This document shows positions 1 to 11,823 of a DNA stretch of 64,000 bases, piece after piece. The translations under genes and the position numbers were made by a program. Source of the DNA: Tetrahymena thermophila SB210 (taxonomy: Eukaryota; Ciliophora; Oligohymenophorea; Hymenostomatida; Tetrahymenidae); the NCBI RefSeq assembly GCF_000189635.1, contig NW_002476507.1, positions 186,001-250,000 of the forward strand, given 5' to 3'. Position 1 is the first letter of the stretch; every line of letters starts with the position of its first letter. Under the pieces are notes generated by a model that ran no database searches, had not been told where the DNA came from, and saw only the letters and a list, made by a program, of their open reading frames with translations.

Positions 1-2204
1 TACAAATATTCAACTTTTGAGAATATTAAAAGATTAAAATTAAAATAACTATCAAATTCTTATAAATTTTTTTTAATTCAATCTTAAAATTAATATATTG
101 AGAGTTATTATTTAAAAAAATTGAATAAATGTAAAAATAATAATAGTGTTAAATAAAAAAGGTAAAATTAAATACATTAAATTTTATTATCCTTTTTTTA
201 AATAAACTAAATCTAGAAAGAAGATTGTTTTGATTATTTATTATAACTTTGGATATTGTTGATTAATAAATCACCTAATAATAAAAAAGTAATTAAATGC
301 AAGTATTACTAATTTTAATATTATTTAATCATTAAGCTGGTCTTTTTTTAAGAATACTTATACTTATACTTTTAATTTTAATAATTGATTATTTTACCTT
401 AAAATATTTACATTTTTAATGCATTTTTGAATATTTTCAGGTAAATTGTTAAGTTATTTTAGCCTGAAAGAATTATAAATCTAAAATTAATTTATAATAA
501 AAAGAGATATTATTTTGGTGATTCTTTTATCTGAACAGAGATATTAAAAAACCTTTAAAATAAGTACAATATTTTTTAAAAATATCTCTTGTCAATTTTA
601 TCATTCTCCAAATAATATAAAAATTATTTTTTAATAAATATCAATAAATATAAATAATATGCTTATAAAGAAATTATAAATTAAAATTTTTATACTTAAT
701 TTCCTCACACTTTCATTATCAGATAATTTTATTTAAATAATTAAATTGATCTAATTCAAGAATCTAGAAGTATTATTAACAAGTTTCTATAAGATAATAA
801 TGATTTACATAATTAATTAAAATAATCTTTTTTATTCAAGATTCTTCAAAAAGCATACAAAAAATTAATATCTTTTAGTTTTTAGTGATATTAATTTTAG
901 GAAATTCAGAAATTATTATTTAGAGTAAATTAAAAACTCTTTGAATGTTTAAATCTTTTTCTAACAAGTTCAATATTGACTTTTTCAATATTTTTTAGTG
1001 TGTTTTTGTTACAAAAGGAACATTTTTCTTATTCCATTTATTTTTTTGTAAATATTAGTATATTTTTAAAGAGTGTAAGAAAAAGAAAATTTAGGTAACA
1101 TAGATGAATATTTAATATTGAATAAAAGCACATTTAAAATACACTAATTTGCTTTCATGTTAATTGTTATATAATAACTTATTGTATCATTTTTAATTTA
1201 TTTTCTATAAAATTGATTCAGTATAATTATTTTTAATGATGTCATTTGATTTACAAAAAATGTATGTAAATAGTAAAAAATAACAATTAATAATTATATT
1301 TGTTTGTTTGTTAGCCAATAAAAAAGCATCTATCTATCTTTTGCATTTATTTAATAAAATTTTATTGAAGAATACTACTTTTAATATAAAAAAACTTAAG
1401 TTATTTTTTAACAAAATTCAATGTAAATTGATTTATTTCTATTCATATAAACCTTATCTAAAACTAAATAATTTTTCTTTCAAAATTTTTTCTTTCCATT
1501 TTACATTTTAGGCATAATTTTTGTGGTTAAAAATAAAAGATACAATATGATATTAATAAATAATATTAGGAAACATTTGAAGAATATTTAAGAATGTTTT
1601 GTAACAAAAATTTAAAATAATTAAAACAATATTATTTATTTGATTTTTATTTTTTATTGTATCTTACATTTTAAAATTCAAACATTATTATTAATTTTAC
1701 TTATCATAGACTTGCTTAAACAATATGTTAAAATTTTATTACTTTTAATTTCGATATTTTTATTAGATTAAAAAACAATATTATTATACTGGCTAATTTT
1801 TCAAAAACAAAGAAAGTTTACAGAGGATAAAATAAATTTTTATCGACTTATTTACTTTTACAGCTTTCCTTAAAATATGTATTTATTTAAAATACTTGAA
1901 AATCATATTTAATACATTTATTTGGTTTTTTAATTTTTCTATGGTTACCTTACATATAGCAAATAGATAAATTTTGATTCGTTTTTATTTTCTTTTAAAT
2001 TTGTATGTAATGTTTTGAATATGGGAAAATATTGATAATAAGAATCATTAAAAGGCTAAAAGAAGTACATTATTACTGAAAATAAAAGATAATATTTGGT
2101 AATTTAAAAAACATTCAATTTCCTTTCTATATATATTTTCAAAATATGCTATAAATAATTTAATTAAAATAATAAGATTGAATTAAATAAAAGGGAAGAA
2201 TTAA
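1..2204. other. Upstream spacer of receptor copy 1
   Basis: This AT-rich stretch holds no convincing gene. From about position 175 onward it aligns with about 9771-11823, so it is the left flank of the 9.6-kb tandem duplication; shared landmarks are the CTGGTCTTTTTTTAAG run near 336 and 9942 and the ATACTGGCTAATTTTTC run near 1786 and 11413. Short open frames inside it are not conserved between the two copies. The last 450 bases are probably promoter and 5' leader of the gene at 2205. Confidence 0.7.
1745..2035 (+). repeat. Upstream module, copy 1
   Basis: About 290 bp upstream of receptor copy 1, sharing blocks such as ATACTGGCTAATTTTTC, TTTACAGAGG and CAGCTTTCCTTAAAATAT with 8665-8960 and 11390-11680. 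It contains TATCGAC at 1841-1847, 358 bases before the start codon. It probably holds promoter or 5' leader sequence. Confidence 0.7.
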
Positions 2205-2391
2205 ATGCTTTAGATAGTAAGAGTTTTATATATTTTTTTAAACTATTTGTTAGTTCACGTGCTGGCAAATGTATCCTACATTATGCATCCAAATCCTGTA
2301 TCTTTGCTTGATTTTAAACAAAAAGCTTCTTCTGTTGCACTTCTTAATTGTGAGTCGGATGATGGCTTGTATGCTTTTGTGGCTTCAACTT

Positions 2392-2399
2392 ATCATGGA
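2392..2399 (+). repeat. Target-site duplication, left
   Basis: ATCATGGA directly precedes the element and is repeated at 2688-2695; the uninserted paralogue carries it once. Confidence 0.92.
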
Positions 2400-2687
2400 C
2401 AGTGATCCTAAAAAAATACTATTTATCGATAAATTTTATCGATAAAATTGTTATCAGTTTATCGATAATCTATTTAGAAAAAAATTTTTTTTTTCAGTTT
2501 ATCGATAAAATATTTTTAAAAAATAAAAAATTATCGGTTTACCGATAAATTATCGATATTTTAAATTTTTTTCATGATTTTATCGAACAAGAATTTTATA
2601 ATACATTTTAATTATTTACTTATCGATTATAAAAATTTTTTTGAGATATTATTCGATAATTATCGATTAATTCGATAAGGATCACTG
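2400..2687. mobile_element. hAT-like MITE with 10-bp TIRs and 8-bp TSD
   Basis: A 288-bp insert starts CAGTGATCCT (2400-2409) and ends AGGATCACTG (2678-2687), perfect inverted repeats. It is flanked by the direct repeat ATCATGGA at 2392-2399 and 2688-2695. The paralogue at 11824 has a single ATCATGGA at the same codon, which proves an insertion with an 8-bp target duplication. An 8-bp duplication and CAGNG-type ends are typical of the hAT superfamily; assignment to hAT is inference. The interior has many ATCGATAA/TTATCGAT motifs in both orientations and no coding capacity, so it must be non-autonomous. Confidence 0.9.
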
Positions 2688-2695
2688 ATCATGGA
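2688..2695 (+). repeat. Target-site duplication, right
   Basis: Second ATCATGGA, immediately after the right inverted end. The coding frame of exon 1 resumes at 2696 in register with the paralogue. Confidence 0.92.
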
Positions 2696-4340
2696 GTACA
2701 TATTGTTGATCTTCACAACTACTATATACCTTAAATAGTATCTGTAGCACCCTCTTAATATGCTTAAGGATGTAAAGTAAGCAATAATATCTTATTTATT
2801 GCTGATCAAAAGTAAGGCCTGGTTATCTACAATGTTTCTGACAAATAAAATCCTAAGCTAATATCTGTTACAGCATATACTCAGAACTCATTTAAACCTT
2901 CATATTAATATGTCTTACTTTCTTCTGATCAAAAATATATATTCTGCCTATCATATGGATTTGTCTTAACCTATGACATTACTGATCTAGCCAATCCATA
3001 GATCTTGCCATTCCCCTTAGGTAATATATTCTCTTCTCTTCATATAAATTTATTCTTTAAATGAATAAATAATAATGAATTACAAAATAATCTATGATTA
3101 GAGCAAAATTAAATTCTTAATATCAAATCAATAATTTTATTTAATGCTCATAATTTGTACTTGGGCTTATTTTTTTAATTTGAATTAATTATAATCATAA
3201 AAAACTTTATTTTTACTTATTTTAATTAGATTTTACTCTTGCTCCTAATAGTTATACCCTCAGATTTGATCCTACAATGAGGTTTATTGCTATTGCAAAT
3301 CATATATCAGGCGTTACTATTTTAGATATTAGTAATATAAATTAACAATATATTAGATGTATTTAAAATCCAAGTTTTGTTACTTGGGATGTGGCTTTTA
3401 CCCCAGATAAAAAAGCTTTTTATGCACTTGATGCATACTTTGGCCTATTCTATGCAGATCCATCTATATTATATGATGATTCTTAAAAAGGTAAAGTATC
3501 TTTGTCTTTTACTCTTGTTATTCCAGTTACAGATTCTTTAGTGATGACTATGGAAATTTCTTAAGATGGATCTTTATTATTTATTGGTCATAGAAGCACA
3601 GGAATCAAAATATATTAATTAAATAGCCAAAATTACAAATAACTTATTTTTATCCAAAATCTATAAGCTTCTTACATGGTTCTATGCATGAATCTTTCTA
3701 AAAATCAAAATTAATATATTTATGTGACTAATGGGATACAATTAATTATCTTTAAGCTTGTTTAACCTAATACAAATTAAGATTTCCCCAATTTATTTAA
3801 TACATTTTAATCATCCTTAACATTTGTGAGTCCTGATTAAAACTAACTTAGTATTTAGTGTACACAAAAGGAAGTTATGGTAACAGCTACTTCAGTAGGA
3901 ATTTTCATTTTCGACATAACTGATCCCTTTTATCCAAATTTATATGAAAATTATATTAAATAATCATAAACAAAGGGAACTATTTCGCTTATAACAACCA
4001 CTTTTGATTTTAATACCCTGCTTATTGCAAATTAACAAGGAGGCTTAGTAACATTTGATATTTCTAATAGATCAAATCCATAATATAAAAATCAATACTA
4101 ATTAATTTAAAATAAACAATCATACACAGAATATACAAGGTAAAAATTAAAATTTTTTCTATTTTAATTTAACTATCTTTTTAATTAATCTTTTTTAAAT
4201 AAAAAAGCGTTAGGATAAGTAAAGATGGTACAAAAGTTGTAGTTGGTAATAGTTTTTATGGTGTGTTAATCTATATGTTTGATAACCCATAAGACTTGTC
4301 ATCTCTAGTTCTTACAAATGGTTACGCAAATTAATACGCT

Positions 4341-4409
4341 TGTGGTTTTGAGAGATGTGATTTTACTTCTGATGCTACTAAATTTGTTTGTGCTTGTAGA
4401 GAAATAGGA
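4341..4409 (+). other. Conserved Cys signature in receptor copy 1
   Basis: Encodes C-x4-C-x10-C-x-C-[RK]-E-x-G within the LVIVD region. The same spacing is found at 13662-13730, 28950-29018, 36447-36515 and 44409-44477, so it is invariant in all five copies. In a secreted domain it probably forms disulphides; metal binding is possible. Confidence 0.8.
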
Positions 4410-6640
4410 ACTATTTTTTTCTAACTTTTACAGCCAGGTATAGATCCAATAGCTAAATATGCATTCAATGAGATAGCTGTAGAACAGGCTATTATTTCAT
4501 AAAATGATAAGTTATTATACTTAGCTAATGGGTTTTAAGGAATATTTATTATTGATATCACAAACTTTTTTGAACCAAAAAAATTAAGTCAACTTGTTCT
4601 CTAAGGTTGGGTATAATGGGTCACTCCTATTTTTAATGAAAAATATTTAATGGTTTCTTAAGTCGAAAAGGGTTAATTGAGTCTAGTCAATATTGAGGAT
4701 CCTGCAAACCCTTATGAGTAATAAAGAATAGAGTTTTTAGGTGAAAGTTCTACAGCTTCTTGTTTAAGCCCTTCTAACCCAACAAATTTATATTTTTTAG
4801 GTAAAATTTTCTTAATTTTTAAAAAAATAATTTAAAAATATTTAAAATTAGGAAATACTGGACTAAGATATGTTCCAATTTAACCATCGATAACTATGCA
4901 CACTTAGTTTTAAGTATAACAACTAGATAATAATGGTAATTTACTTTATTATTAGACATTAGAATAAGGAGCTTAATTGCTTGTTGGTTAAAACATTAGA
5001 ATAATTTATACTTAGCTCTATAATGAATAAAAAATTTAAGTCAATAATGCTTTTTATTATCGTTAATTTGGTAGATAAGCTCTTCCTCCATGGATTACTT
5101 TTTTACCTTCTCAATCTCAAATAATAATGGTAGTGGATAAGCTTGGAACTCTTAATGATTTCTCAACAGAAAAGAATGGTGAAAATATATTAATCTTATA
5201 GGTATAAGTCCAGCTATAATCCCAAAAGCTAATAAATAATTCGCTAAAAATTGATTAAACTCTTGCTTCTAGATTGCTTATTTTACTCGAATAAAATGGC
5301 TTTGTTGATGTTAATGGATATATAACAGAAAAATTTGATCCTTAAGTTCCATTTGATTTAAACTTTTATGATGGTGTGAATTACACTCCAACCACTCACT
5401 CTAGTGTGTATCAATAGATTCAACAGCAATTAAAAAAAATTTTAGCATTCTCAAAAGTAGAATATCCAATTAGGTTTTTTATAGTAAGTTCCTTAAAGTT
5501 TAATTACTCTTAGAAATTAAGATAATAGAATGCTTCAGACTCTGGCAGTGTCATTTCAACTCCATCTCAATAAGTGAGTATTCTAATGTAGATAACATCA
5601 AATGGGAAATTTGTCAAGAAAATATTTGAAGGTGTATTGGCTTCTTTTTCAGACGATTTAACAAGTGTTAAGATAACTGGTTAAACTTCATTTGTCAATG
5701 CTATCATGAACAATAGTATTTAAATAGCAAATTAAACACAAGACCTTTCATAAGTTGCAATAACATTCTTAATTTCTGATTCAAATAATTATGACTAAAC
5801 AATAAAAATCTCTCTCAAAGAAGCTGATTTTATTTAAATACACTAACCTGTTTAATTGAATGCAAATAAAACACTCTAAGGTCAACTTGAGAAGTATTAT
5901 TCAAATGGATAATTACCAATAGTAGATCGTTTCTAATTTTCTTTCGATTTAGAAACCTTTATCCAACCTGATGGGTTACCAATAACATACTCAGCATATA
6001 TTTTAAATGGAGACAATCCCCCATAGTAAATCTTAACAGGCTCTTGGATAGATTTTAATAATCTAAGCTTGGTAAATTATTTTAATAAATATTTTGCATT
6101 AATTATTTGTGAAAAAAAAGGGTTTTAGTGGGATAAGGACAGCATCGTATTTTTGGACAACTACAACTGTGAGAGTCATTGCTGATGACGGATATTCAAA
6201 AGCTCACTGCGATTTTAACATGACCTTTAATTAAATTCCCTTTTTTTATGCTTTTTAGCTAATAGTTTCAGTAGTTGGTCCTATTGTTGGTATTATTAGT
6301 ATTTGGAAATACCGCTCTGAGATTCATTTGTAATATTTTATTTAATTTTAATAAATTAATATAAAAAATTATACCTTAAAATAGATTTGTTTCAGAGAGA
6401 AAACACATGTACTAAAATGAAATTGCTGTGACTGGAGAACTCTTTAAGAAATAGATAATATTATATGGAAAAGTTTAATCAGATGCTTTAACCCTTTGGA
6501 AGATGTTAAGAAAGTAAGACAAATCTTTGAATTAATCTTTAAAGGATGAATACAAATTGAACCAAACAATAGATGTATACAATTTAGTCTCTAAACTTGA
6601 AAAGGTATATCATGAAAATACTAAAAAATTCCCTTACTTA

Positions 6641-6673
6641 GATCCAAGAGAATTTGATTTCCATGATAGCAGG
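6641..6673 (+). other. DPREFDFxDSR motif in receptor copy 1
   Basis: An 11-residue motif C-terminal to the membrane helix, present in all five copies (also 15961-15993, 31243-31275, 38801-38833, 46809-46841). It is the best conserved part of the predicted cytoplasmic region. I do not recognise it from a named domain. Confidence 0.8.
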
Positions 6674-8664
6674 TTAGTTAGATCTGTAAAAAGATTGGCT
6701 TATTAGGTTGTTTTAGACAATGATTAAACAACATTAGAAGTATTCGAAAAATTAAAGAAATTCTCTACAAAAAATTTTGGGTATCAAGACTGGTATAAAA
6801 AATATTTAGTCATATATCCAATAATGGAAATAAAGGGTGAAAAAGTTATTCATAGAGTTATCGAACAATAAGATAAGGTAAACGATTAACTAGAATCAAG
6901 AAGTTAGTTATTTAATGAAAATTTGATAAATAACTAGTTAAAAATTAAAGATTGTAATGTAGAAACTTTAAAGAAGATAGATTTAGATTTACAAAATGAT
7001 GAAAATAAACAAAATATGATTAGTGCAAATATTTAATCATAGATTTATTCTGGAGAGAATACTAAACGATTATCATAAAGAGGAAATTCTGAAAATGATC
7101 TTTGTTAAAAACTTGATACAGTTAAAACTTAAGGGAAAGAGTAGATTTACATAAATTTGAATCCTTTCCCAGAAATCTTCATAAATCAGTAAATAATTAA
7201 TCAGACTCTGTTAGATATTCGTTGCCAATTACAATATGATTTCAACTTACTAGCAGAGATTATTGCTCTTGAAGCATCAGGTGCTTTAACAGGAAATCCA
7301 AGTTCTTTTAATCCTTCATATGGTGAAAGCATTCATACAATTCCTTAAGAGCTTGACACTTTACAAGCTTTCTGTAAAAATAAGGTAAAAAACAAATAAA
7401 TAAATTATGAAAATTTATACAATTTTCTTTTCTTTTTTACATATAGGAAGATGGTTGTGGACAAAAAATTCTAAAATTTTTAAATATGTAATATTCTCCT
7501 GTTGGATTTGTTAAGAATAACCCTCTTCCTAAGTGGTTGAACTTTTAAATTATTGACGGAATAATTAATATATGGGGTATCCCCTAGCCAAGCGATGAGC
7601 CAGAAATACTTATTAGAATAATCAATGATTTAGGTTTAGCAATATACAGCTTCCACATATTCATTTAAGACAAAGAGGGTAACGATATGAGAAACAAACA
7701 AATCTTACGTAAATTCACAATTTAAAATAAACCAAATCAAAATAAATAAACTGGTATCACAAAAATGCATTCTTCTGTAAATATAATGTCATAACAATTT
7801 GGGACACCTTAAATAAAAAATACTATGAGTGCAAATAATGAATCTCCTTAAGCCAAAATAGTTTCTTAATAGCTTATAGGAACTAAAAGCTAATTTGCTA
7901 ATGAATAGACAAAATTAACTGGCTAGAATAGTCTCCCAAATTTCTAAGAGTTTTAGTTATGTTAGCTGCAAAAAATAGATGAAGAAAGACCCTCTGTTTT
8001 ATAATAATTTCACTCAAATATAGATGCTACTAAATTTGTTAAGCAAAATTCAAATCTAGAAAGTAACCTACCCCAAAAATAAATGGAATTAAAAGAAAAG
8101 ATAACTGAGATTAATTCTTCTGTAATTATAGAAATAGACTCAAATTTTAAAGAATTTAATGTAATTAAATTATTTTGGTTAAGTTAATAAAAATAATTTA
8201 TTTTTTTTTTGTTTATGAAAAAGGAGGTTGATAATGACAATTAAAATAAAGATATTAGAAAATCTAGTTATAAATTTAAACCATAATGATTCTTTAATTT
8301 ATATCAAATAGATTTTATATTGTAATATTTGTAAATTAAATACTTTTTACATTTAAATATTTACCCACCAAATTATGAAATCATTTAAGTAAAAATATTT
8401 TTGGATTTAAGTTTTTATAAAATTTTCACCAAAATTTATGATAAATAAAAATGAATTAAAAAAATGGCTTAGAACTAACAATTTCAAATATATTTTTATT
8501 TAATTTTAAACTCATTAATACCCAAACCACTAGATTTTAATTAGGCGTTTGGCTATACATTTTAAAGTACCAAATAATTGATTAATTTTTAATTTAATAT
8601 ACCATAAACTTGAACAATATTTTTGAATGTGAATACTTGTTTGATAAATAATATTGATTTGTAA

Positions 8665-8960
8665 TTTATATATTTCTATTAGTTTAGTAAACAATATTAT
8701 ACTGGCTAATTTTTCATAACAAATAAAATTTACAGAGGGCGATATAAATTATTATCTACATATTTACTTAAATAGCTTTCCTAAAAAAATATATATTTAT
8801 TTAAATAATTTCAAATACACTTGAAATAAATTCATTTTATATGTTAATTTTACTAAGCTTTCCTTACATACATAGGATTCATAAACAGAATATTAATAAT
8901 TTTTATTTTCTTTTAAATTTATTTGTAAAATTTTTGAATAAGGAAAAAACTATGGTCTTT
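8665..8960 (+). repeat. Upstream module, orphan copy
   Basis: Third copy of the upstream module, lying between receptor copies 1 and 2 with no receptor exon after it. It keeps ATACTGGCTAATTTTTC, a TTTACAGAGG block and the following TATTTACTT/AGCTTTCCT blocks, although TATCGAC has become TATCTAC. It looks like the leftover 5' flank of a deleted gene copy. Confidence 0.65.
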
Positions 8961-11389
8961 AAAAAATGTCCACACATTTATTGTTATCAGATTTAATAAA
9001 ATTATTCATAATATCTTAATAAGTTGGCATGACATTTGTAATTTTACTAAAATTTTGGTCCAGATAGAGGCCAATTTAAACAGTTTCTACTGTATCAAAT
9101 AATATAACACTTATTACCATGTTATCTTTTTATTTGCTTAATTTTTTAAAGGAAAAATTTAAAAATAAAATTATTAATCTGTTTTTCACTCTCACAATAT
9201 TAAAATTGAAATAAGATTAAATATTAAACCTTTTGATTTAATTGAATATAAAATCTATATTTTAAGGCAAATATGAAATCATTGTCTGAGTTATAATTAA
9301 ATATTATTCATGGTTATTTTTTTATTTAGATTTATTAGATTTTATTATTACAATATTTTTTGGTAAATAAATTCCCTAAAGAATATTGAATATTTCATTT
9401 TCTAGTATTAAAAAGCAATAGTTCTCATAAACTTATGTAAAACGATAAATCTAATAAAATTTAGTTTTTTAAGATATGCTGGATAACTAGAGTCATAAAT
9501 GCTGTCTAATAAATATAAAATTGAGTAGTATTCAAATGAAATTTACTCAATTTAATTTACTTGTATTTGAGTTAAAATTTACTTTTTATAATTGCTAATA
9601 ATACCAAACAATAATAAAAATAAATAAATATTTAAATACAAAATAAAAATTATTTTTTTTAAAAAAAATTATTTTATAATAGGAATACATTTTTTAAGTT
9701 TAAATTTGTGTATTTAATAAGTTCATTTTTGTATAGAAGGCAAGAAAATAAATAAACAAGATTCCTAAAACTTGATTTTTATTATTTTCCCTTAAATTAT
9801 ATATAAATATTGAACTTTTAAGAAAATAAATTGCTTTTGAATTAAAACTTTGGGTATATTGATTAATAAATCACCTCATATCAATTATACAAAACAATTA
9901 AATACAAGGAATTCTAATTTTAATATTATTTAATTTTTAAGCTGGTCTTTTTTTAAGAAACGTTAATTTAAATTATAGAGTTTTTTACCTTAAAATATTT
10001 ACATTTTATATGTATTTTCAATATTTTCAGGTAAATTTTTAAGTTATTTTTGTTTAAAAGAATTTTAAATATAAAACTAATTTATAATAACCATTTTTGT
10101 TTAAATTTGTGTATTTGATTTTTAAATATACAAAAAGTAATAAAAAGAGAGATTAATTAGTAGATTCTTTTATCTTAACAAAGATAGTAAAAAACCTTTA
10201 AAATGTATAAAATATACTTATTATTCATAAGTTTAGTTAAATATCCTTTAGCAATGATATCATTCTCCAAGTTATGTAAAAATAATTTTTTAATAAAAAT
10301 CAATAAATCTAAAAAATATACTCATAAATATACTATTTTACAAAATTTTTTATATTTAATTTCCTCTACCATATATATTTATTTACACATAAATTAATAA
10401 ATTGATCTTTCTAATTCAATAATATTAATGTAATGTATAACAAACAAGTTATCTATCAGATTAATATTTACATAATTAATTAAAATCATCTTTTTAATTC
10501 AAGGATTTCAAAAAGCATACAAAATATTAAATATCTTTTAAGTTTAGTGTAATCAATTTTAGAAAATTCAGATTTTATTATTTAGGATAAATTAAAACTC
10601 TTTCAATCTTCTCTTATCAATTTAAATATCAAAGTGTGTTTATATTTAACAAAGAGTTAACTTTTCTTATATTTGTTTTTTTTTTAAGTAATAGCATTAT
10701 TTTTAAAGAGTTTAAAAAGAAAAATATTTATTAAATAACTTATATGAAAATTTAGTATTGCAAAAAAATAAACTTAAAAAAAACAATTATTTGCTTTAAT
10801 GTTCGTTGTTAAAATTAATAAATTATTGTATAATTTTTTTTAAAATTGATTTATTTTAATGATGTTATTTGATTTTTTTTAAAATTTATGTAAATTATAA
10901 AAAATAACAATAAATCTAGATATTGATTTGTAAGCTAAAATAAAATCATCTATTTTTATGACCTTTTTATTTATTTAATTTTCTTTACGAATGTTACTTT
11001 TAATATAAAGGCAAAAGTCAATTTTTTTAAAAAAAATTCAACGTAAATTGCTTTATTTGTATTCATATAAATTTTTTTTAAAATTAATTAACTTTTTTTT
11101 CAAAAAAATTTTTTTTTCAATTTTAGACATGATTTTTGTTGTTTAATTTCATTAGAAAACACATTATGATTTTAATTAAAATATTAATTAATATTAGGAG
11201 ATAAATGAAAGAATATTTAAGAATGATTAATTACAAATATTTAAAATAATTGAAATAATATTATTTATTTGATTTATTTTTGGTGTATGTTACACTCTCT
11301 CTAAAGTATCAAACATGATTATTAATTTTACTTATCATAGACTTACTTAAAAAATATGTTAAAATTGTAATACTTTTAATTTCTACATT

Positions 11390-11680
11390 TTTATTAGATT
11401 AAAAAACAATATTATACTGTCTAATTTTTCAAAAACAAAGAGATTTTATATAAGGATAAAATAAATTCTTATCGACTTATTTCCTTTGGCAGCTTCCCTT
11501 AAAATATTTATTTATTTAAAATACTTGAAACACATTTTTAATACATATATTTGGTCTTTAAATATTTGTTAGGTTACTGTATATACAGCTTATAGACAGA
11601 CTATGATTTATTCTATTTTCTTTTAAATTTGTTACAAATCTTTTGAATATTAAAAAAATTGTGATAATAATAATCATTAA
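11390..11680 (+). repeat. Upstream module, copy 3
   Basis: Upstream module of receptor copy 2, with TATCGAC at 11470-11476, 354 bases before the start codon. It is collinear with 1745-2035. Confidence 0.7.
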
Positions 11681-11823
11681 AAGGCTAAAATATGTATATT
11701 ATTACTGAAAATAAAAGATACTTCAATTTATTTTCTATATATACAAATTTTTAAAAATATAATTACAATAATTAATTAAAATAATAAAATTGAATTAATA
11801 TATAAGTAAAAGAGAGGAAATAA

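Larger units (their letters stand above)
2205..8289 (+). pseudogene. LVIVD/CADG membrane receptor, copy 1, interrupted by a MITE
   Basis: First of five paralogous receptor-like genes. Exons: 2205-2399 joined to 2696-3020, 3230-4139, 4208-4800, 4852-6071, 6121-6329, 6385-7384, 7447-8160, 8224-8289. Without the insertion the coding length is 5,232 nt (1,743 aa), exon for exon identical in length to copy 2. As it stands, the frame meets TGA two codons after the intact prefix (H-G-Q-stop), leaving about 66 residues. Downstream of the insertion I see no other in-frame TGA. The intact design would be a signal peptide (about 1-21), an HPNP motif, LVIVD-type beta repeats, a CADG-like module, a membrane segment near 1121-1144, and a C-terminal region with DPREFDF (6641-6673) and a second cadherin-like stretch. 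Molecular function is unknown; surface binding is inferred from the fold only. Whether the cell removes the insert is the open question. Confidence 0.85.
175..8400 (+). repeat. Tandem duplication, left unit
   Basis: Left copy of a roughly 9.6-kb direct duplication that contains about 2 kb of upstream DNA plus one complete 8-exon gene. It aligns with about 9771-17720. The exact ends are uncertain because flanking homology fades gradually. The offset between copies is about 9,600 upstream, 9,619 at the start codon and 9,323 after position 2695; the change of 296 equals the transposon insertion plus its target duplication. Confidence 0.85.
8290..11823. other. Spacer between receptor copies 1 and 2
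   Basis: No gene seen. It consists of the tail of the left duplication unit (to about 8400), an orphan upstream module (8665-8960), about 800 bases of unmatched AT-rich DNA, and the upstream part of the right unit (from about 9771). A 64-codon open frame at 10203-10397 is absent from the matching part of the left unit. Confidence 0.65.

Noticed and set aside
1308-1511. A 67-codon open frame upstream of receptor copy 1
   Set aside because: Homologous positions near 10910-11110 do not keep the frame; Phe/Lys/Leu-rich by base composition.
2400-2687. Interpretation of the insert as an ordinary intron
   Set aside because: No GT-AG choice I tried restores the frame, and the perfect inverted ends plus target duplication indicate a transposon.
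2400-2687. Interpretation of the insert as a standard ciliate internal eliminated sequence
   Set aside because: The boundaries are an 8-bp duplication, not TA or TTAA. It cannot be fully excluded without germline and somatic comparison.
10203-10397. A 64-codon open frame upstream of receptor copy 2
   Set aside because: Not preserved in the homologous part of the left duplication unit; hydrophobic AT-driven composition.
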